A stretch of 64,000 nucleotides of DNA from Clostridiaceae bacterium (lineage in GTDB: Bacteria; Bacillota; Clostridia; Peptostreptococcales; Natronincolaceae), in contig JAFIFG010000111.1 of NCBI GenBank assembly GCA_020832135.1, forward strand, positions 124,001 through 188,000, read 5' to 3'. Position 1 is the first letter of the stretch; every line of letters begins with the position of its first letter. The notes under the pieces are model-generated. The model ran no database searches. It worked only from the letters and a program-made list of their open reading frames with translations, and was not told the DNA's origin. A program made the translations under genes and the position numbers. This document shows, piece by piece, positions 27,309 through 36,045 of this stretch.

Positions 27309-29906
27309 ATGTCAGAAAAAAAACCGAACGATAAAAAATATAATAGATCAAGTAAAAAAGAAAAAAGAAATAACAGAAAAAAGATATTTTTAATTATAAT
27401 CTCAGTTATATTGTTGGTAGCTATTATAGGTACTGGTATTGTAGTAGGTATGGTTGCAGGTATTATAAAAGATGCTGAGCAAATCGATGCATCTAATATC
27501 TACGATCTCTTAGATGAGAGTTCTTTTATTCTAGACAGTGAAGGGCAAGTTATAGAAAAGGTACAAACTGACCAATATAGAGCTATTAGAGATTACTCTC
27601 AAATGCCCGATCATTTAATAAATGCTTTTATAGCAATAGAAGATGAACGATTCTGGAGTCATAATGGACTAGATGTTAAGCGTATTTTTGGTGCCGCTTG
27701 GACAAACCTTCGTACTGGATCAAGACAAGGTGCTAGTACTATTACTCAACAATTAGCTAAAAATTTGTATTTAACTCATGACCAAACTTATACCAGAAAG
27801 ATTCAAGACATGTACTATGCTGTTCAACTTGAAAAACAACTTTCGAAGGATCAAATTCTTGAAGCTTATTTAAATACTATTTATTTAGGTAGTGGCGCAT
27901 ACGGTGCACAGGCGGCTTCTCAAGTTTATTTTTCTAAGGATGTAGGAGACCTCACAATTGCCGAAGCTGCTCTTATAGCTGGAATCGCAAGAAATCCACG
28001 ACGCTATCAACCGATCATATCCATAGAAAAACATCAAGTGGACGAGGATAGGCATTATGTTTTAGATGATAGTGATGCTATATTAACAATTGTTTATAAT
28101 GATCAATTCCAGTCTAGACAAAACCTAGTCTTAAGAAATATGAAAAATCTAGGTTTTATTACAGAAGAAGAGTATAACAATGCTTTAGAGGAAAATATTA
28201 AAGAAAATTTAAAACCCAATAGAATGGTTGCAGATAACCTATCTTCCTATTTTGGAGATTTAGTAAGGGAAGATGTAGTAAATGCACTAATCAACGAAAA
28301 AGGATTTTCTAGAGATGAAGCTACAACGATGCTCTTCACAGGTGGTCTTAGAATATATAGTACTATGGATGTAGGAATTCAAAGGATTTTAGATGAAGAG
28401 TTTAGTAAACCCTCTAACTTTACAGATCAACATGGTAACCCATTATTGGAGGTTGGAGAAGATGGTAATTATCAGCCTCAATCAGCCATGGTTATTATGG
28501 ATCATAGCACTGGCGAAATCAAGGGTATTGTAGGGGGCCGTGGAATTAATGGCCGTAGAGTTTACAACAGAGCTCTACACCCTAGACAACCCGGTTCCTC
28601 CATTAAACCACTAGCTGTATATACAGCTGCCATCGACCAAGGCATGACAGCAGCAACAGTATTTGATGATATACCGGTTTATTTTGATAGAGGTGATTCT
28701 TCTAGACGCTATCCTTTAAATTTTAATCGTAGCTATAACGGATTAATGACTATGCGTGAAGCTATTGAACAATCTAATAACGTCGCAGCGGTTGTAGCAA
28801 TAAATCAACTAGGAAATAATAACGATAGTACTGCCTTTAATATTATGTTTGATTATATGGAAAGAATGGGAATATCTACTATTGTAAGACCAGAAAACCC
28901 TTATATAACTCCTAGTGGAAGACGACTAATGGATTCCACTTATTCCACAGCTTTAGGAGGCATGACCCATGGGGTTTCTCCTTTAGAGATGACAGCTGCC
29001 TACAGTGTGTTAGCAAACGAAGGTGTTTATATTGATCCCATCACCTTCACAGAAATAAGAGATAGACATGGTAACTTAATCTTAGAAAACAAAGCTGCTC
29101 AACAACGAGTTGTCTCTCCTGAAGCTGCCTTTATTATGACAGATATGTTAAGAACATCAGTTACCTCTGGAACAGGAAGAAGAGCACGAATAGATCAATA
29201 TAACTCTCAAATTCCGGTAGCTGGAAAAACAGGAACTACTAATAGTCAAAAAGATGCTTGGTTTACAGGATATACACCTTATTATGTAGCTGCTACATGG
29301 ATCGGTTTTGATACACCTGATACCTTACCACAAGGTAGTGGGATGTCGGCTTCTCTTTGGAAAAATGTTATGGAACGGGTACACCAAAACTATAGCCCAA
29401 AAAACTTTGATATGCCTAATAATATTGTTAGGGCAAATATCTGTACAAAGTCAGGTAAACTTCTAACTGAATATTGTACCCAAGATCCTAGAGGTAATAC
29501 AGCTAAAACCGAGTTGTTTATACGAGGAACTCAACCTACTGAATACTGCGATGTTCATGTGAAAGCTGATATTCATGCTCCTACAGGTAAATTAGCTACA
29601 GAGCATACACCTCCTTGGGAAATAGAATCAAGAATATTCATTAAAAGACCAGTACCGTATAACCCAGCAGACCATGGTGGTATTGTCCCAAGAGATTATC
29701 AATATGAATTACCGACAAAACATTATGATCCTCTTGAAGATGGGATGGGCTTCCCTCCTTTTTTAAACGGATCACCAAATGGTTCTATAGATGAAGACAT
29801 GTTAAATGATTTATTAGACCAGGGTTATGATGCTGAGTACTTTGATGACTATATGGATGATATGGAAAATCCACAAGATATAATAGATTCTGTTGAAAAT
29901 GATTAA
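27309..29906 (+). CDS. Class A penicillin-binding protein (PBP1A-type)
   Basis: Bifunctional peptidoglycan synthase. The 865-residue product has a lysine-rich cytoplasmic tail, a membrane helix (about 27-50) and a GT51 glycosyltransferase domain with EDERFWSHNGLD (catalytic Glu, about 114) and QGASTITQQLAKNLY (about 140-154). A transpeptidase domain follows with SSIK (about 431), SNN (about 490) and GKTGTT (about 638), then an acidic, Asp/Asn/Pro-rich tail. The ATG at 27309 follows GGAGGT by 6 nt; a frame open from 27249 would bury that site. Single-gene unit with promoter and terminator. Confidence 0.95.
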   Translation: MSEKKPNDKKYNRSSKKEKRNNRKKIFLIIISVILLVAIIGTGIVVGMVAGIIKDAEQIDASNIYDLLDESSFILDSEGQVIEKVQTDQYRAIRDYSQMPDHLINAFIAIEDERFWSHNGLDVKRIFGAAWTNLRTGSRQGASTITQQLAKNLYLTHDQTYTRKIQDMYYAVQLEKQLSKDQILEAYLNTIYLGSGAYGAQAASQVYFSKDVGDLTIAEAALIAGIARNPRRYQPIISIEKHQVDEDRHYVLDDSDAILTIVYNDQFQSRQNLVLRNMKNLGFITEEEYNNALEENIKENLKPNRMVADNLSSYFGDLVREDVVNALINEKGFSRDEATTMLFTGGLRIYSTMDVGIQRILDEEFSKPSNFTDQHGNPLLEVGEDGNYQPQSAMVIMDHSTGEIKGIVGGRGINGRRVYNRALHPRQPGSSIKPLAVYTAAIDQGMTAATVFDDIPVYFDRGDSSRRYPLNFNRSYNGLMTMREAIEQSNNVAAVVAINQLGNNNDSTAFNIMFDYMERMGISTIVRPENPYITPSGRRLMDSTYSTALGGMTHGVSPLEMTAAYSVLANEGVYIDPITFTEIRDRHGNLILENKAAQQRVVSPEAAFIMTDMLRTSVTSGTGRRARIDQYNSQIPVAGKTGTTNSQKDAWFTGYTPYYVAATWIGFDTPDTLPQGSGMSASLWKNVMERVHQNYSPKNFDMPNNIVRANICTKSGKLLTEYCTQDPRGNTAKTELFIRGTQPTEYCDVHVKADIHAPTGKLATEHTPPWEIESRIFIKRPVPYNPADHGGIVPRDYQYELPTKHYDPLEDGMGFPPFLNGSPNGSIDEDMLNDLLDQGYDAEYFDDYMDDMENPQDIIDSVEND

Positions 29907-29926
29907 ACTAATAGATATTAATCTAT

Positions 29927-29957
29927 AAAAATGGAGGGAATATTACCCTCCATTTTT
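29927..29957. terminator. Bidirectional terminator between the PBP gene and spoVA
   Basis: A 12-bp stem (29927-29938 and 29946-29957) with AAAAA on one side and TTTTT on the other and a 7-nt loop lies between two convergent genes. Confidence 0.9.
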
Positions 29958-29962
29958 TATGT

Positions 29963-30541
29963 TTATGAACTTTTATGATTCTTGTTGCCACTCCTGTTCA
30001 TTATCTCCTGCAGTGCTTTTGTCATAATAGGTGCTCCCTTTCGCCTGTCATCTTTACCTTGCATTTTTCCTACATCCCCTATACCAATGACAATTGGAAC
30101 CTTACATGTCTCTACTACATCTACTGTGTCACCATATAATACTTTATCTAAAGTAGGATTGCCATCTTTATCTACAGGAGTATCTATAATATTTCCATCC
30201 GCATCAATACAAAAGTCAGGATGTACCCCTTCTACATCCTTTGTATTAGAAGCCACCACTACTACACCTAACACTTCTATAGCATGACTTACTACAATCT
30301 CACATAAAATTTTTTCGCCTATGCCTTCATTTTCATTGCCTTCATCGTCCACCATAACCACCACTGGATCACCTTTAGCTTTTTTGACAAGTTCTATAAT
30401 TTCTTTTGCTGTAATAGGTGTAGGATTTCCTCCTGACCTAGATATGCATCTGCCACCTATGTTTTTTGTCGCTACTTCTATTGCTTTTTTTGCACATACA
30501 TCTCCATCAGTAACTAAGATCACTCTTATTTTGTCTTCCAT
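29963..30541 (-). CDS. spoVAEa: Stage V sporulation protein AEa
   Basis: Last gene of the spoVA operon, whose products move dipicolinic acid and Ca2+ into the forespore. The 192-residue soluble protein matches the SpoVAEa family (about 200 residues in Bacillus). It has TDGDVCAKKAIE (about 11-22), RSGGNPTP and VMVDDEGNENEGIGE (about 62-76). Unlike its neighbours it has no membrane helix. It follows spoVAEb by 23 nt. The exact biochemical role is unknown. Confidence 0.88.
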   Translation of the reverse strand: MEDKIRVILVTDGDVCAKKAIEVATKNIGGRCISRSGGNPTPITAKEIIELVKKAKGDPVVVMVDDEGNENEGIGEKILCEIVVSHAIEVLGVVVVASNTKDVEGVHPDFCIDADGNIIDTPVDKDGNPTLDKVLYGDTVDVVETCKVPIVIGIGDVGKMQGKDDRRKGAPIMTKALQEIMNRSGNKNHKSS

Positions 30542-30564
30542 ATTTTATCCCTTCTTTATTAAGA

Positions 30565-30921
30565 TTAAGGTTTTGTTTTAGCATTAAATAAGATTGCCAT
30601 TAAATATCCAAATACAATTGCTGCTGTAATACCCCCTGACGTAGCCTTTACTCCTCCAGTAAAAGCACCTAATAACCCTTGCTCATTCACACCTTTAAAG
30701 GCTCCTTTAGCTAAGGAATAACCGAAGCCTGGCAAAGGTATAGTAGCACCAGCACCTGCAAAATTGACCAATGGCTCATAAAGCCCTACTGCTGTTAATA
30801 TAACTCCAGAAGTTACAAATATAATTAGAACATAAGGAGAGGTTAATCTAGTTCCATCCATCAATAATTGTCCTATAACACAAATGATTCCTCCAACAAT
30901 AAAAGCTTGTATATATCCCAT
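30565..30921 (-). CDS. spoVAEb: Stage V sporulation protein AEb (membrane)
   Basis: A 118-residue membrane protein with four helices and the family signature GAGATIPLPGFGYSLAKGAFKG (split here as GAGATIPLPG and FGYSLAKG, about 57-75). It is thought to form part of the inner forespore membrane channel for Ca-dipicolinate with SpoVAC, which is related in sequence. It starts 3 nt after the spoVAD stop. Confidence 0.93.
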   Translation of the reverse strand: MGYIQAFIVGGIICVIGQLLMDGTRLTSPYVLIIFVTSGVILTAVGLYEPLVNFAGAGATIPLPGFGYSLAKGAFKGVNEQGLLGAFTGGVKATSGGITAAIVFGYLMAILFNAKTKP

Positions 30922-30924
30922 CCT

Positions 30925-31962
30925 TTAATTACACCTCCCTACAACATTCAGTGAAGCTTCTATACTCACTGCATGTGCAATGCTTGGGATAGACTCCCCC
31001 TGTTGAACGCTTGTAGGAGATAGCAAGGCACCTGTAGAAATGAATAAAATTCTATTAAATTCTTTGCTCCTAAGTTTTTTATATAAGTAACCACAAAACA
31101 CTACAGCAGAACATCCACAACCACTCCCCCCCGAATGGGTGTCCTGAGTTTTATGGTCAAAAATCTCTTCTCCACAGTCTATTAAACACTTTATATTTAT
31201 TCCTTCTTTTTTCAAAAGATCTTCTGCTATATCCCTTCCTATTACTCCTAAATCCCCTGTAACTACTAAATCATAATAATCTGTAGAGAGCCCCGTATCC
31301 TTAAAATGTGCTATAATGGTATCCACTGCTGCTGGAGCCATGGCTGCTCCCATGTTATTAGCATCAGCAATCCCATAATCTATTACTTTACCTGTTGTAA
31401 TATAGGTTATATAAGGTCCTTCTCTTTTATTTACAGCTACAATTGCAGCACCAGCTCCCGTTACTGTCCATTGTGAAGTTAAGGGTCTTTGATTTCCTAA
31501 TTCTAAAGGAAACCTAAACTGTCTTTCCGCAGTTGAGAAGTGGCTGGAGGTACTGGCAATTGCATAATCACCATAACCTCCATCTATCATAATAGCTGCT
31601 AAACTTAGTCCTTCTGCCATAGTAGAACATGCTCCAAATAAACCGTAGTAAGGGATCTGTAGGTCTCTAGCTGCTAAAGAGGATGCCATTAACTGGTTTA
31701 ACAAATCACCCGCAAATAGATAATCTATATCTTCTAACTTCAATCTTGCATCCATAACAGCTGTCTTTACTACTTCTTTTACCATTTTACTTTCAGCTTT
31801 TTCCCAACTATTCTCTCCATATAAATCATCTTTAAGAATTTCATGAAAATACTCATGCAATGGGCCTTTGCCTTCTTTAGGGCCTACTATAGATGCAGTA
31901 GCAATAATAGAAGGTGGACTCAGTAATTTAATTGTTTGTTTGCCTAATTTTTTACTAGTCAT
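30925..31962 (-). CDS. spoVAD: Stage V sporulation protein AD
   Basis: Dipicolinic-acid-binding SpoVA subunit with a thiolase/ketoacyl-synthase-like fold. The 345-residue product shows LFGACSTMAEGLSLA (about 109-123), TGAGAAIVAV, and DTHSGGSGCGCSAVVF (about 272-287). In Bacillus the protein binds dipicolinate directly and is needed for its uptake into the spore core. Standard length. Tightly packed, 3 nt after spoVAC. Confidence 0.95.
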   Translation of the reverse strand: MTSKKLGKQTIKLLSPPSIIATASIVGPKEGKGPLHEYFHEILKDDLYGENSWEKAESKMVKEVVKTAVMDARLKLEDIDYLFAGDLLNQLMASSLAARDLQIPYYGLFGACSTMAEGLSLAAIMIDGGYGDYAIASTSSHFSTAERQFRFPLELGNQRPLTSQWTVTGAGAAIVAVNKREGPYITYITTGKVIDYGIADANNMGAAMAPAAVDTIIAHFKDTGLSTDYYDLVVTGDLGVIGRDIAEDLLKKEGINIKCLIDCGEEIFDHKTQDTHSGGSGCGCSAVVFCGYLYKKLRSKEFNRILFISTGALLSPTSVQQGESIPSIAHAVSIEASLNVVGRCN

Positions 31963-31965
31963 TGA

Positions 31966-32430
31966 CTATACTCCTATTGTCAAAATAAAATAATATAAAA
32001 TTCCTACCAGAACTGATGCAGTAATCCCATAAACTAATACTGGTCCCGCTAAACTAAATAGTTTGGCTCCAACACCTAAAATATATCCTTCCTTTTTAAA
32101 TTCCATAGCAGGAGCTACAATGGAATTAGCAAACCCTGTAATAGGTACAATAGATCCAGCTCCAGCTCTTTTTCCTATTACATCATAAACCCCTAGTCCC
32201 GTAAGTAGGGAACCTATAAATATCATAATTAAAATAGTGGCATTAGTAGCCTCCAGATGTGTTAATTCCATTTTGTTTTCTATTGTATTGTGTATAAATT
32301 GGCCTAGAGTACATATAGCACCGCCAACTACAAATGCCCATAGGCAATTTTTAATATAATTAGGTTTTGGTGATCTTTCTTTTACATACTGTCCATATAA
32401 CTCATTACGTTTAAGTTGATTGTTACTCAT
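31966..32430 (-). CDS. spoVAC: Stage V sporulation protein AC (membrane)
   Basis: A 154-residue membrane protein with about four helices, related to SpoVAEb, with GAGSIVPITGFANSIVAPAMEFK read in two parts (GAGSIVPITGFAN and SIVAPAMEFK, about 90-112). In Bacillus SpoVAC behaves as a mechanosensitive channel during germination. A strong AGAGGTGA site precedes the ATG. It follows a small unannotated gene by about 30 nt. Confidence 0.94.
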   Translation of the reverse strand: MSNNQLKRNELYGQYVKERSPKPNYIKNCLWAFVVGGAICTLGQFIHNTIENKMELTHLEATNATILIMIFIGSLLTGLGVYDVIGKRAGAGSIVPITGFANSIVAPAMEFKKEGYILGVGAKLFSLAGPVLVYGITASVLVGILYYFILTIGV

Positions 32431-32462
32431 TTTTTCACCTCTTACTACAGTAAAACTTAAAC

Positions 32463-32621
32463 TTAGCGTAGTTCATTCAGTGCTTGCTTGCCTTCTAATT
32501 TTTCAATGTTTATCTCTAACTCTTTTTTTTCCAACTCATGTATTACACTGTTTTCCTCTAAGTTTTGTGAATTTAATGGATTACTCTTTACTTGGTGATA
32601 ATATCTTTTGCTTTTCTTCAT
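32463..32621 (-). CDS. Small hypothetical protein inside the spoVA operon
   Basis: A 52-codon gene between spoVAB and spoVAC, with AAGGGTGAG a few nt before the ATG at 32621. The product is very polar: a basic start (MKKSKRYYHQVKSNPLNSQ) and an acidic helical end (HELEKKELEINIEKLEGKQ). No membrane helix and no family recognised. The spacing fits a translated operon gene (20 nt after spoVAB, about 30 nt before spoVAC). Function unknown. Confidence 0.55.
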   Translation of the reverse strand: MKKSKRYYHQVKSNPLNSQNLEENSVIHELEKKELEINIEKLEGKQALNELR

Positions 32622-32641
32622 GAACTCACCCTTCTTACTTC

Positions 32642-33052
32642 TTATTTGATTATTATCCAATCGATAAAGGAGCCTAAGGTCTTTCCTAAAATCAATGCAG
32701 TTACTATATAAACAACATAGCTTTCTATGCTAAATCTTCTAATAATTACCGGAATCACATTCATCACTTCTGCTAAAGCTGATGCTAGAAGCCCTATAAA
32801 TAATCCCATAGAAAATCCAATAATAATTACAGAAAGTGCTCCTATATCTATACCTATATCTATCAATGAAAATAAAGATGCTAATGTTGCACCTAATATA
32901 ATACTATTCTCATAGCTTGTGGTATTTTTATAGGTCTTTGTTAATTGAGCTAACCTTGGAATAATATCCAAGAGTGTAATTAAAGCTACAATGCCACTTC
33001 CAACTATAATGCCATTTGAAAACCCTATAATAGGAACAATAATATATTTCAT
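32642..33052 (-). CDS. spoVAB: Stage V sporulation protein AB (membrane)
   Basis: A 136-residue protein with about four or five membrane helices, matching SpoVAB: GFSNGIIVGSGIVALITLLDIIPRL (in two parts, about 10-34) and FSMGLFIGLLASALAEVMNVIP (about 79-100). The signature GLLASALAE is typical of the family. It follows spoVAA by 11 nt. Presumed part of the dipicolinate channel complex. Confidence 0.9.
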   Translation of the reverse strand: MKYIIVPIIGFSNGIIVGSGIVALITLLDIIPRLAQLTKTYKNTTSYENSIILGATLASLFSLIDIGIDIGALSVIIIGFSMGLFIGLLASALAEVMNVIPVIIRRFSIESYVVYIVTALILGKTLGSFIDWIIIK

Positions 33053-33063
33053 AATAACCCCTT

Positions 33064-33687
33064 CTATCTATTATGTTTATCAGCATTGTTTTTTATGTAT
33101 TGGTCTAGATTTTGTTGATAGGAGTAAACCTCCATCTCCAAAGGACTAGGTTCTTGGTTAATTTTTTTTCTAAATATATGGTTGAAAAATACAGTCATTC
33201 CTACACCAATACCTATAGAATATGGTATTTGTAAAAGCAACAACTGGTCTGTTTCCTTGCCTGTAATAATCCGATATATTATTTGTTGTGTTTGTTTCAT
33301 ATCCACATCCGAATGAAAATTGATGATGGCGGTTGCTGCTCCAACAAACAATAAAAAACATACTAATATAACTCTCAATAATCTAAACCTATCATCTTTT
33401 TTATTACTATCCTCAAGGTTTATTAAGATATCAGGTTCTCCTATTACATGAATATCTGCATCAGGATAATGTTTTTTGATAGCATTAATAATACTTAATA
33501 TAGATGCTACATAATTATTTTGATTTTCTAATAACGTTATTTCATAAATCATATTTTCTATTTTTTCCTGTAGTCCAACATTAGTATATATATTGATTAA
33601 GTCTCTTAAAAGAATCTCCTTATTGGACTGAATTTTTACTGTTCCCTTGGACTGTATATAGATCTCTTGTTTGTTTTTACTATCCAT
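33064..33687 (-). CDS. spoVAA: Stage V sporulation protein AA
   Basis: A 207-residue protein with an N-terminal soluble domain (about 1-95, including DIHVIGEPDILINLE) and two membrane helices (about 103-120 and 148-168). This matches SpoVAA, the first gene of the classical spoVA operon. It overlaps the upstream small gene by 8 nt, so their translation is coupled. Length is as expected. Confidence 0.9.
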   Translation of the reverse strand: MDSKNKQEIYIQSKGTVKIQSNKEILLRDLINIYTNVGLQEKIENMIYEITLLENQNNYVASILSIINAIKKHYPDADIHVIGEPDILINLEDSNKKDDRFRLLRVILVCFLLFVGAATAIINFHSDVDMKQTQQIIYRIITGKETDQLLLLQIPYSIGIGVGMTVFFNHIFRKKINQEPSPLEMEVYSYQQNLDQYIKNNADKHNR

Positions 33688-33853
33688 GATAATCCCTCAT
33701 ATCTTGAAAAAGCTTATCTTCATAAACCAAGTCTGCCTTTTGAGGATCCTCCTGTATATTGCGATTTGAAAGTACATACCATGAACTTAAAGCTAATAAT
33801 AAAATTCCTGCTATCACTATAGTTTTTTTATATTTCTTCACACTATTTAACAT
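33680..33853 (-). CDS. Small single-helix membrane protein, first gene of the spoVA operon
   Basis: A 57-codon gene with a GGAAGGTGAT site before the ATG at 33853. The product has a basic start (MLNSVKKYKK), one membrane helix (about 11-30, TIVIAGILLLALSSWYVL) and a polar acidic tail. Its stop overlaps the spoVAA start by 8 nt. This gene is not part of the Bacillus spoVA operon. A small forespore membrane protein is a reasonable guess, but no family was recognised. Confidence 0.6.
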   Translation of the reverse strand: MLNSVKKYKKTIVIAGILLLALSSWYVLSNRNIQEDPQKADLVYEDKLFQDMRDYHG

Positions 33854-34149
33854 AGAAATCACCTTCCTATGTTTTTATTATTATCGAAAATTGATTTTTA
33901 ATGCTTACACTATATAGAGAAAATTTTAACTGTATTTACATATTACTCTATACCTATAAAACAATATTTAACTTAAAGATTTTACTCTCTTTTAATTATA
34001 GAAATATATCTCAAAGAATATAGTTCTTCATCTCTCCTGATAAGTAGGTGAACTAATATCAGATTACGAAAATCTATGGTTTTGTGTCGGCCACTTAATT
34101 TTTGCATTATAAACGAGCACCTTAATAATACGTTGAAGAGAAAAAATAA
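33854..34149. other. Gap between sigF terminator and the spoVA operon
   Basis: About 300 nt, AT-rich, that should contain the promoter for spoVA, which is sigma-G dependent in Bacillus. I looked for a sigma-G-like -35/-10 pair upstream of 33853 and found no convincing match. No gene, repeat or RNA structure was recognised. Confidence 0.4.
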
Positions 34150-34179
34150 AAGAAGACTTAGAAAATTCTAAGCCTTCTT
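34150..34179 (-). terminator. Terminator of the spoIIA-sigF operon
   Basis: A 13-bp stem (34150-34162 and 34167-34179) with a 4-nt loop and one G-U pair on the minus strand, followed by TTATTTTTTCTC. The sigF stop codon (34168-34170) lies in the stem. Confidence 0.85.
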
Positions 34180-34938
34180 TATTAAGTCCTTCATTAATTT
34201 TAAAACCTTCTTCTCAATTCTAGAAACCTGTACTTGGGAAATACCTAAAATCTTAGCTATATCTGTTTGTGTTTTATCTTTAAAGTATCTTAATACAATA
34301 ATCTGCCTTTCTCTAGGCTCTAATTTTGCCAGTGTATCCTGTAATACTAATCTATCTACAAGATCACTATCATCAGATGATTCATCATTACTTATTTTAT
34401 CCATTAAATATATAGGAGCACCGTCATCATGATGTATAACATCATAGAGGTATTCTGGATGAGCATTGGAATCTAGAGCCATGACAATTTCTTCTTTTTC
34501 TATATTTAAATCTTTCGCAATTTCCTGTAGGGTGGCTTCTCTTCCTAATTCTTTAAATAGTTTTTCTTTTGTCATTTTAACCTTAGAGGCAGTTTGTTTT
34601 AAATTTCTAGAAACTTTTATAATACCATCATCCCTAAGAAATCGTTTTATTTCGCCAACAATCATAGGGACTGCATAGGTGGAAAATTTCACATCATAAC
34701 TGGTATCGAACTTTTTAATAGCTTTTACAAGGCCTATACATCCTAATTGAAACAAGTCCTCCTTTTCATAACCTCTATTAGTGAATCTATTGATCATACT
34801 TCTAACCAACCCTAAATTATGAGTAACTAAAATTTCTTGAGCCTTCATATCTCCACTTTGAGCTTTTCCTATTAACTCCATGGTTTTTTCGTGTTCTAGT
34901 ATTTCATTGTGCTCCCCTGAAAATGCTGGTATATTCAT
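34168..34938 (-). CDS. sigF: Forespore sigma factor F
   Basis: First compartment-specific sigma factor of sporulation. The 256-residue product has region 2 (DLFQLGCIGLVKAIKKFD ... KFSTYAVPMIVGEIKRFLRDD, about 61-105), region 3 and region 4 with the helix-turn-helix TDIAKILGISQVQVSRIEKK (about 224-243). It starts 12 nt after spoIIAB, the classic spoIIAA-spoIIAB-sigF order. The close relative SigG shares these motifs, but the operon context settles the identity. Confidence 0.96.
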   Translation of the reverse strand: MNIPAFSGEHNEILEHEKTMELIGKAQSGDMKAQEILVTHNLGLVRSMINRFTNRGYEKEDLFQLGCIGLVKAIKKFDTSYDVKFSTYAVPMIVGEIKRFLRDDGIIKVSRNLKQTASKVKMTKEKLFKELGREATLQEIAKDLNIEKEEIVMALDSNAHPEYLYDVIHHDDGAPIYLMDKISNDESSDDSDLVDRLVLQDTLAKLEPRERQIIVLRYFKDKTQTDIAKILGISQVQVSRIEKKVLKLMKDLIKKA

Positions 34939-34950
34939 CTTATCTACCCC

Positions 34951-35391
34951 TTAATCACCACTCAGGCTTATAAACTTTTTTTTCATTGTTATCTTTGTTC
35001 CCTTTCCTACTTCAGAGTACACATCCACTACATCCATAAAGGTTTCCATCACTGTAAAACCCATTCCAGAACGCTCTAATTCTGGCTTCGAGGTATATAA
35101 AGGCTCCATAGCCTGATTAACATCCTCTATTCCATTTCCTTCATCTTCTACTATAATTTCCAATTCATTATTATTTATGCTACATATTACTGTAACGGTT
35201 CCAATTTTATTCTCATAGCCATGTATAATAGCATTGGTTACTGCTTCAGAAATTGCCGTTTTTATATCTGATATTTCTTCAATTGTAGGATCTAGTTGAG
35301 CTGCAAAGGATGCTACCACCACTCGAGCAAAAGATTCATTTTGAGATCTACTATCAAATTGCAATTTCATATAATTTTTATGTTCCATCAT
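34951..35391 (-). CDS. spoIIAB: Anti-sigma-F factor SpoIIAB
   Basis: Binds and inactivates sigma F with ATP and phosphorylates SpoIIAA on serine. The 146-residue GHKL ATPase has the N box ([14 protein letters not shown], about 48-61), G1 (DEGNGIED, about 81-88) and a G2 region ([13 protein letters not shown], about 107-119). The start ATG-ATG follows AAGGAGTG. It lies 12 nt from both neighbours. Confidence 0.96.
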   Translation of the reverse strand: MMEHKNYMKLQFDSRSQNESFARVVVASFAAQLDPTIEEISDIKTAISEAVTNAIIHGYENKIGTVTVICSINNNELEIIVEDEGNGIEDVNQAMEPLYTSKPELERSGMGFTVMETFMDVVDVYSEVGKGTKITMKKKFISLSGD

Positions 35392-35403
35392 TATTACACT
35401 CCT

Positions 35404-35739
35404 TTACATACATTTGAGAGCTTGATTTTTATTTTCATATTTATCAATAATACGATACAAACCTGCCAAACTAAATATTTTATTTACTTTCTCCGATACA
35501 TTTACTACAGCAACCTTACCACCTAGTTTATTAATGTTTTTGTATCGCCCTATAATAACTCCTATCCCAGAACTATCCATAAAATTCATTTCGCTCAAAT
35601 CAAACATTAAGTTTTTTGAACGTTTATTTGAAATGGTTTCATCAAGCTCTGTTCTTATCTGCTCTGCAACATGATGATCTAGCTCTCCTTTTAGCTTTAC
35701 AACAAGTGTATTATCTACTACTTCATAAAGTACTTGCAA
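35404..35739 (-). CDS. spoIIAA: Anti-anti-sigma factor SpoIIAA
   Basis: STAS-domain protein that frees sigma F by displacing it from SpoIIAB when unphosphorylated. The 111-residue product has LKGELDHHVAEQIR (about 15-28) and the phosphorylation loop MNFMDSSGIGVIIGRY (about 51-66), with the target serine in DSSGIG. TTG start with AGGAGGG 7 nt upstream. First gene of spoIIA; the upstream region should hold a sigma-H promoter, but I did not find a clear one. Confidence 0.95.
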   Translation of the reverse strand: MQVLYEVVDNTLVVKLKGELDHHVAEQIRTELDETISNKRSKNLMFDLSEMNFMDSSGIGVIIGRYKNINKLGGKVAVVNVSEKVNKIFSLAGLYRIIDKYENKNQALKCM

Positions 35740-35920
35740 AGTTCTTCCCTCCTTGTAGTTGACCTTTTCTTTTGTTTTTCTTTTAAGTGTATAATTCTTT
35801 CTTGCTTATTTATCTTCAAGTATAGGTTTCTAGCTAGCCCTCCCTAATCCCTTCAAAGAAAATCCACTACTTTTGTAGCTTTATATCTAATTTTGTTGTA
35901 AATTTTAAATATCTTTAAAA

Positions 35921-35936
35921 ACATTGTATACAATAT
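35921..35936. promoter_or_regulatory. Palindrome at the pfl promoter, near-identical to the rnf palindrome
   Basis: ACATTGTATACAATAT differs by one base from the 16-bp palindrome at 13626-13641. It ends 12 bp before the TGTTATAAT element, i.e. over the -35 region, so the bound protein would compete with or recruit RNA polymerase. Confidence 0.6.
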
Positions 35937-35947
35937 ACAGTATCCTG

Positions 35948-35956
35948 TGTTATAAT
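35948..35956 (+). promoter_or_regulatory. pflB extended -10 promoter
   Basis: TGTTATAAT is a full extended -10 element (TGn plus TATAAT). No good -35 exists at 17 bp; TTGTAT within the palindrome is 21 bp away. This suggests that activity depends on the extended -10 or on a bound regulator. The start codon is about 90 nt downstream. Confidence 0.65.
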
Positions 35957-36045
35957 CTAGCTGTATAGAAAATGAGACTTAATTAAGAGGAAGTCTTAGT
36001 AAAGCACAAACGATAATATTACAACCTAAAGGGGTGGTCATAGTG

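Larger units (their letters stand above)
35740..36045. other. Divergent regulatory region between spoIIAA and pflB
   Basis: About 305 nt. The pflB side holds the extended -10 promoter and the palindrome shared with rnf. The spoIIAA side is purine-rich on the minus strand near the start and carries no sharp sigma-H match that I could find. No gene is present. Confidence 0.5.

Noticed and set aside
35740-35840. Sigma-H promoter for spoIIA
   Set aside because: Expected from the Bacillus operon, but no pair matching AGGAWWW and GAAT at proper spacing could be shown.
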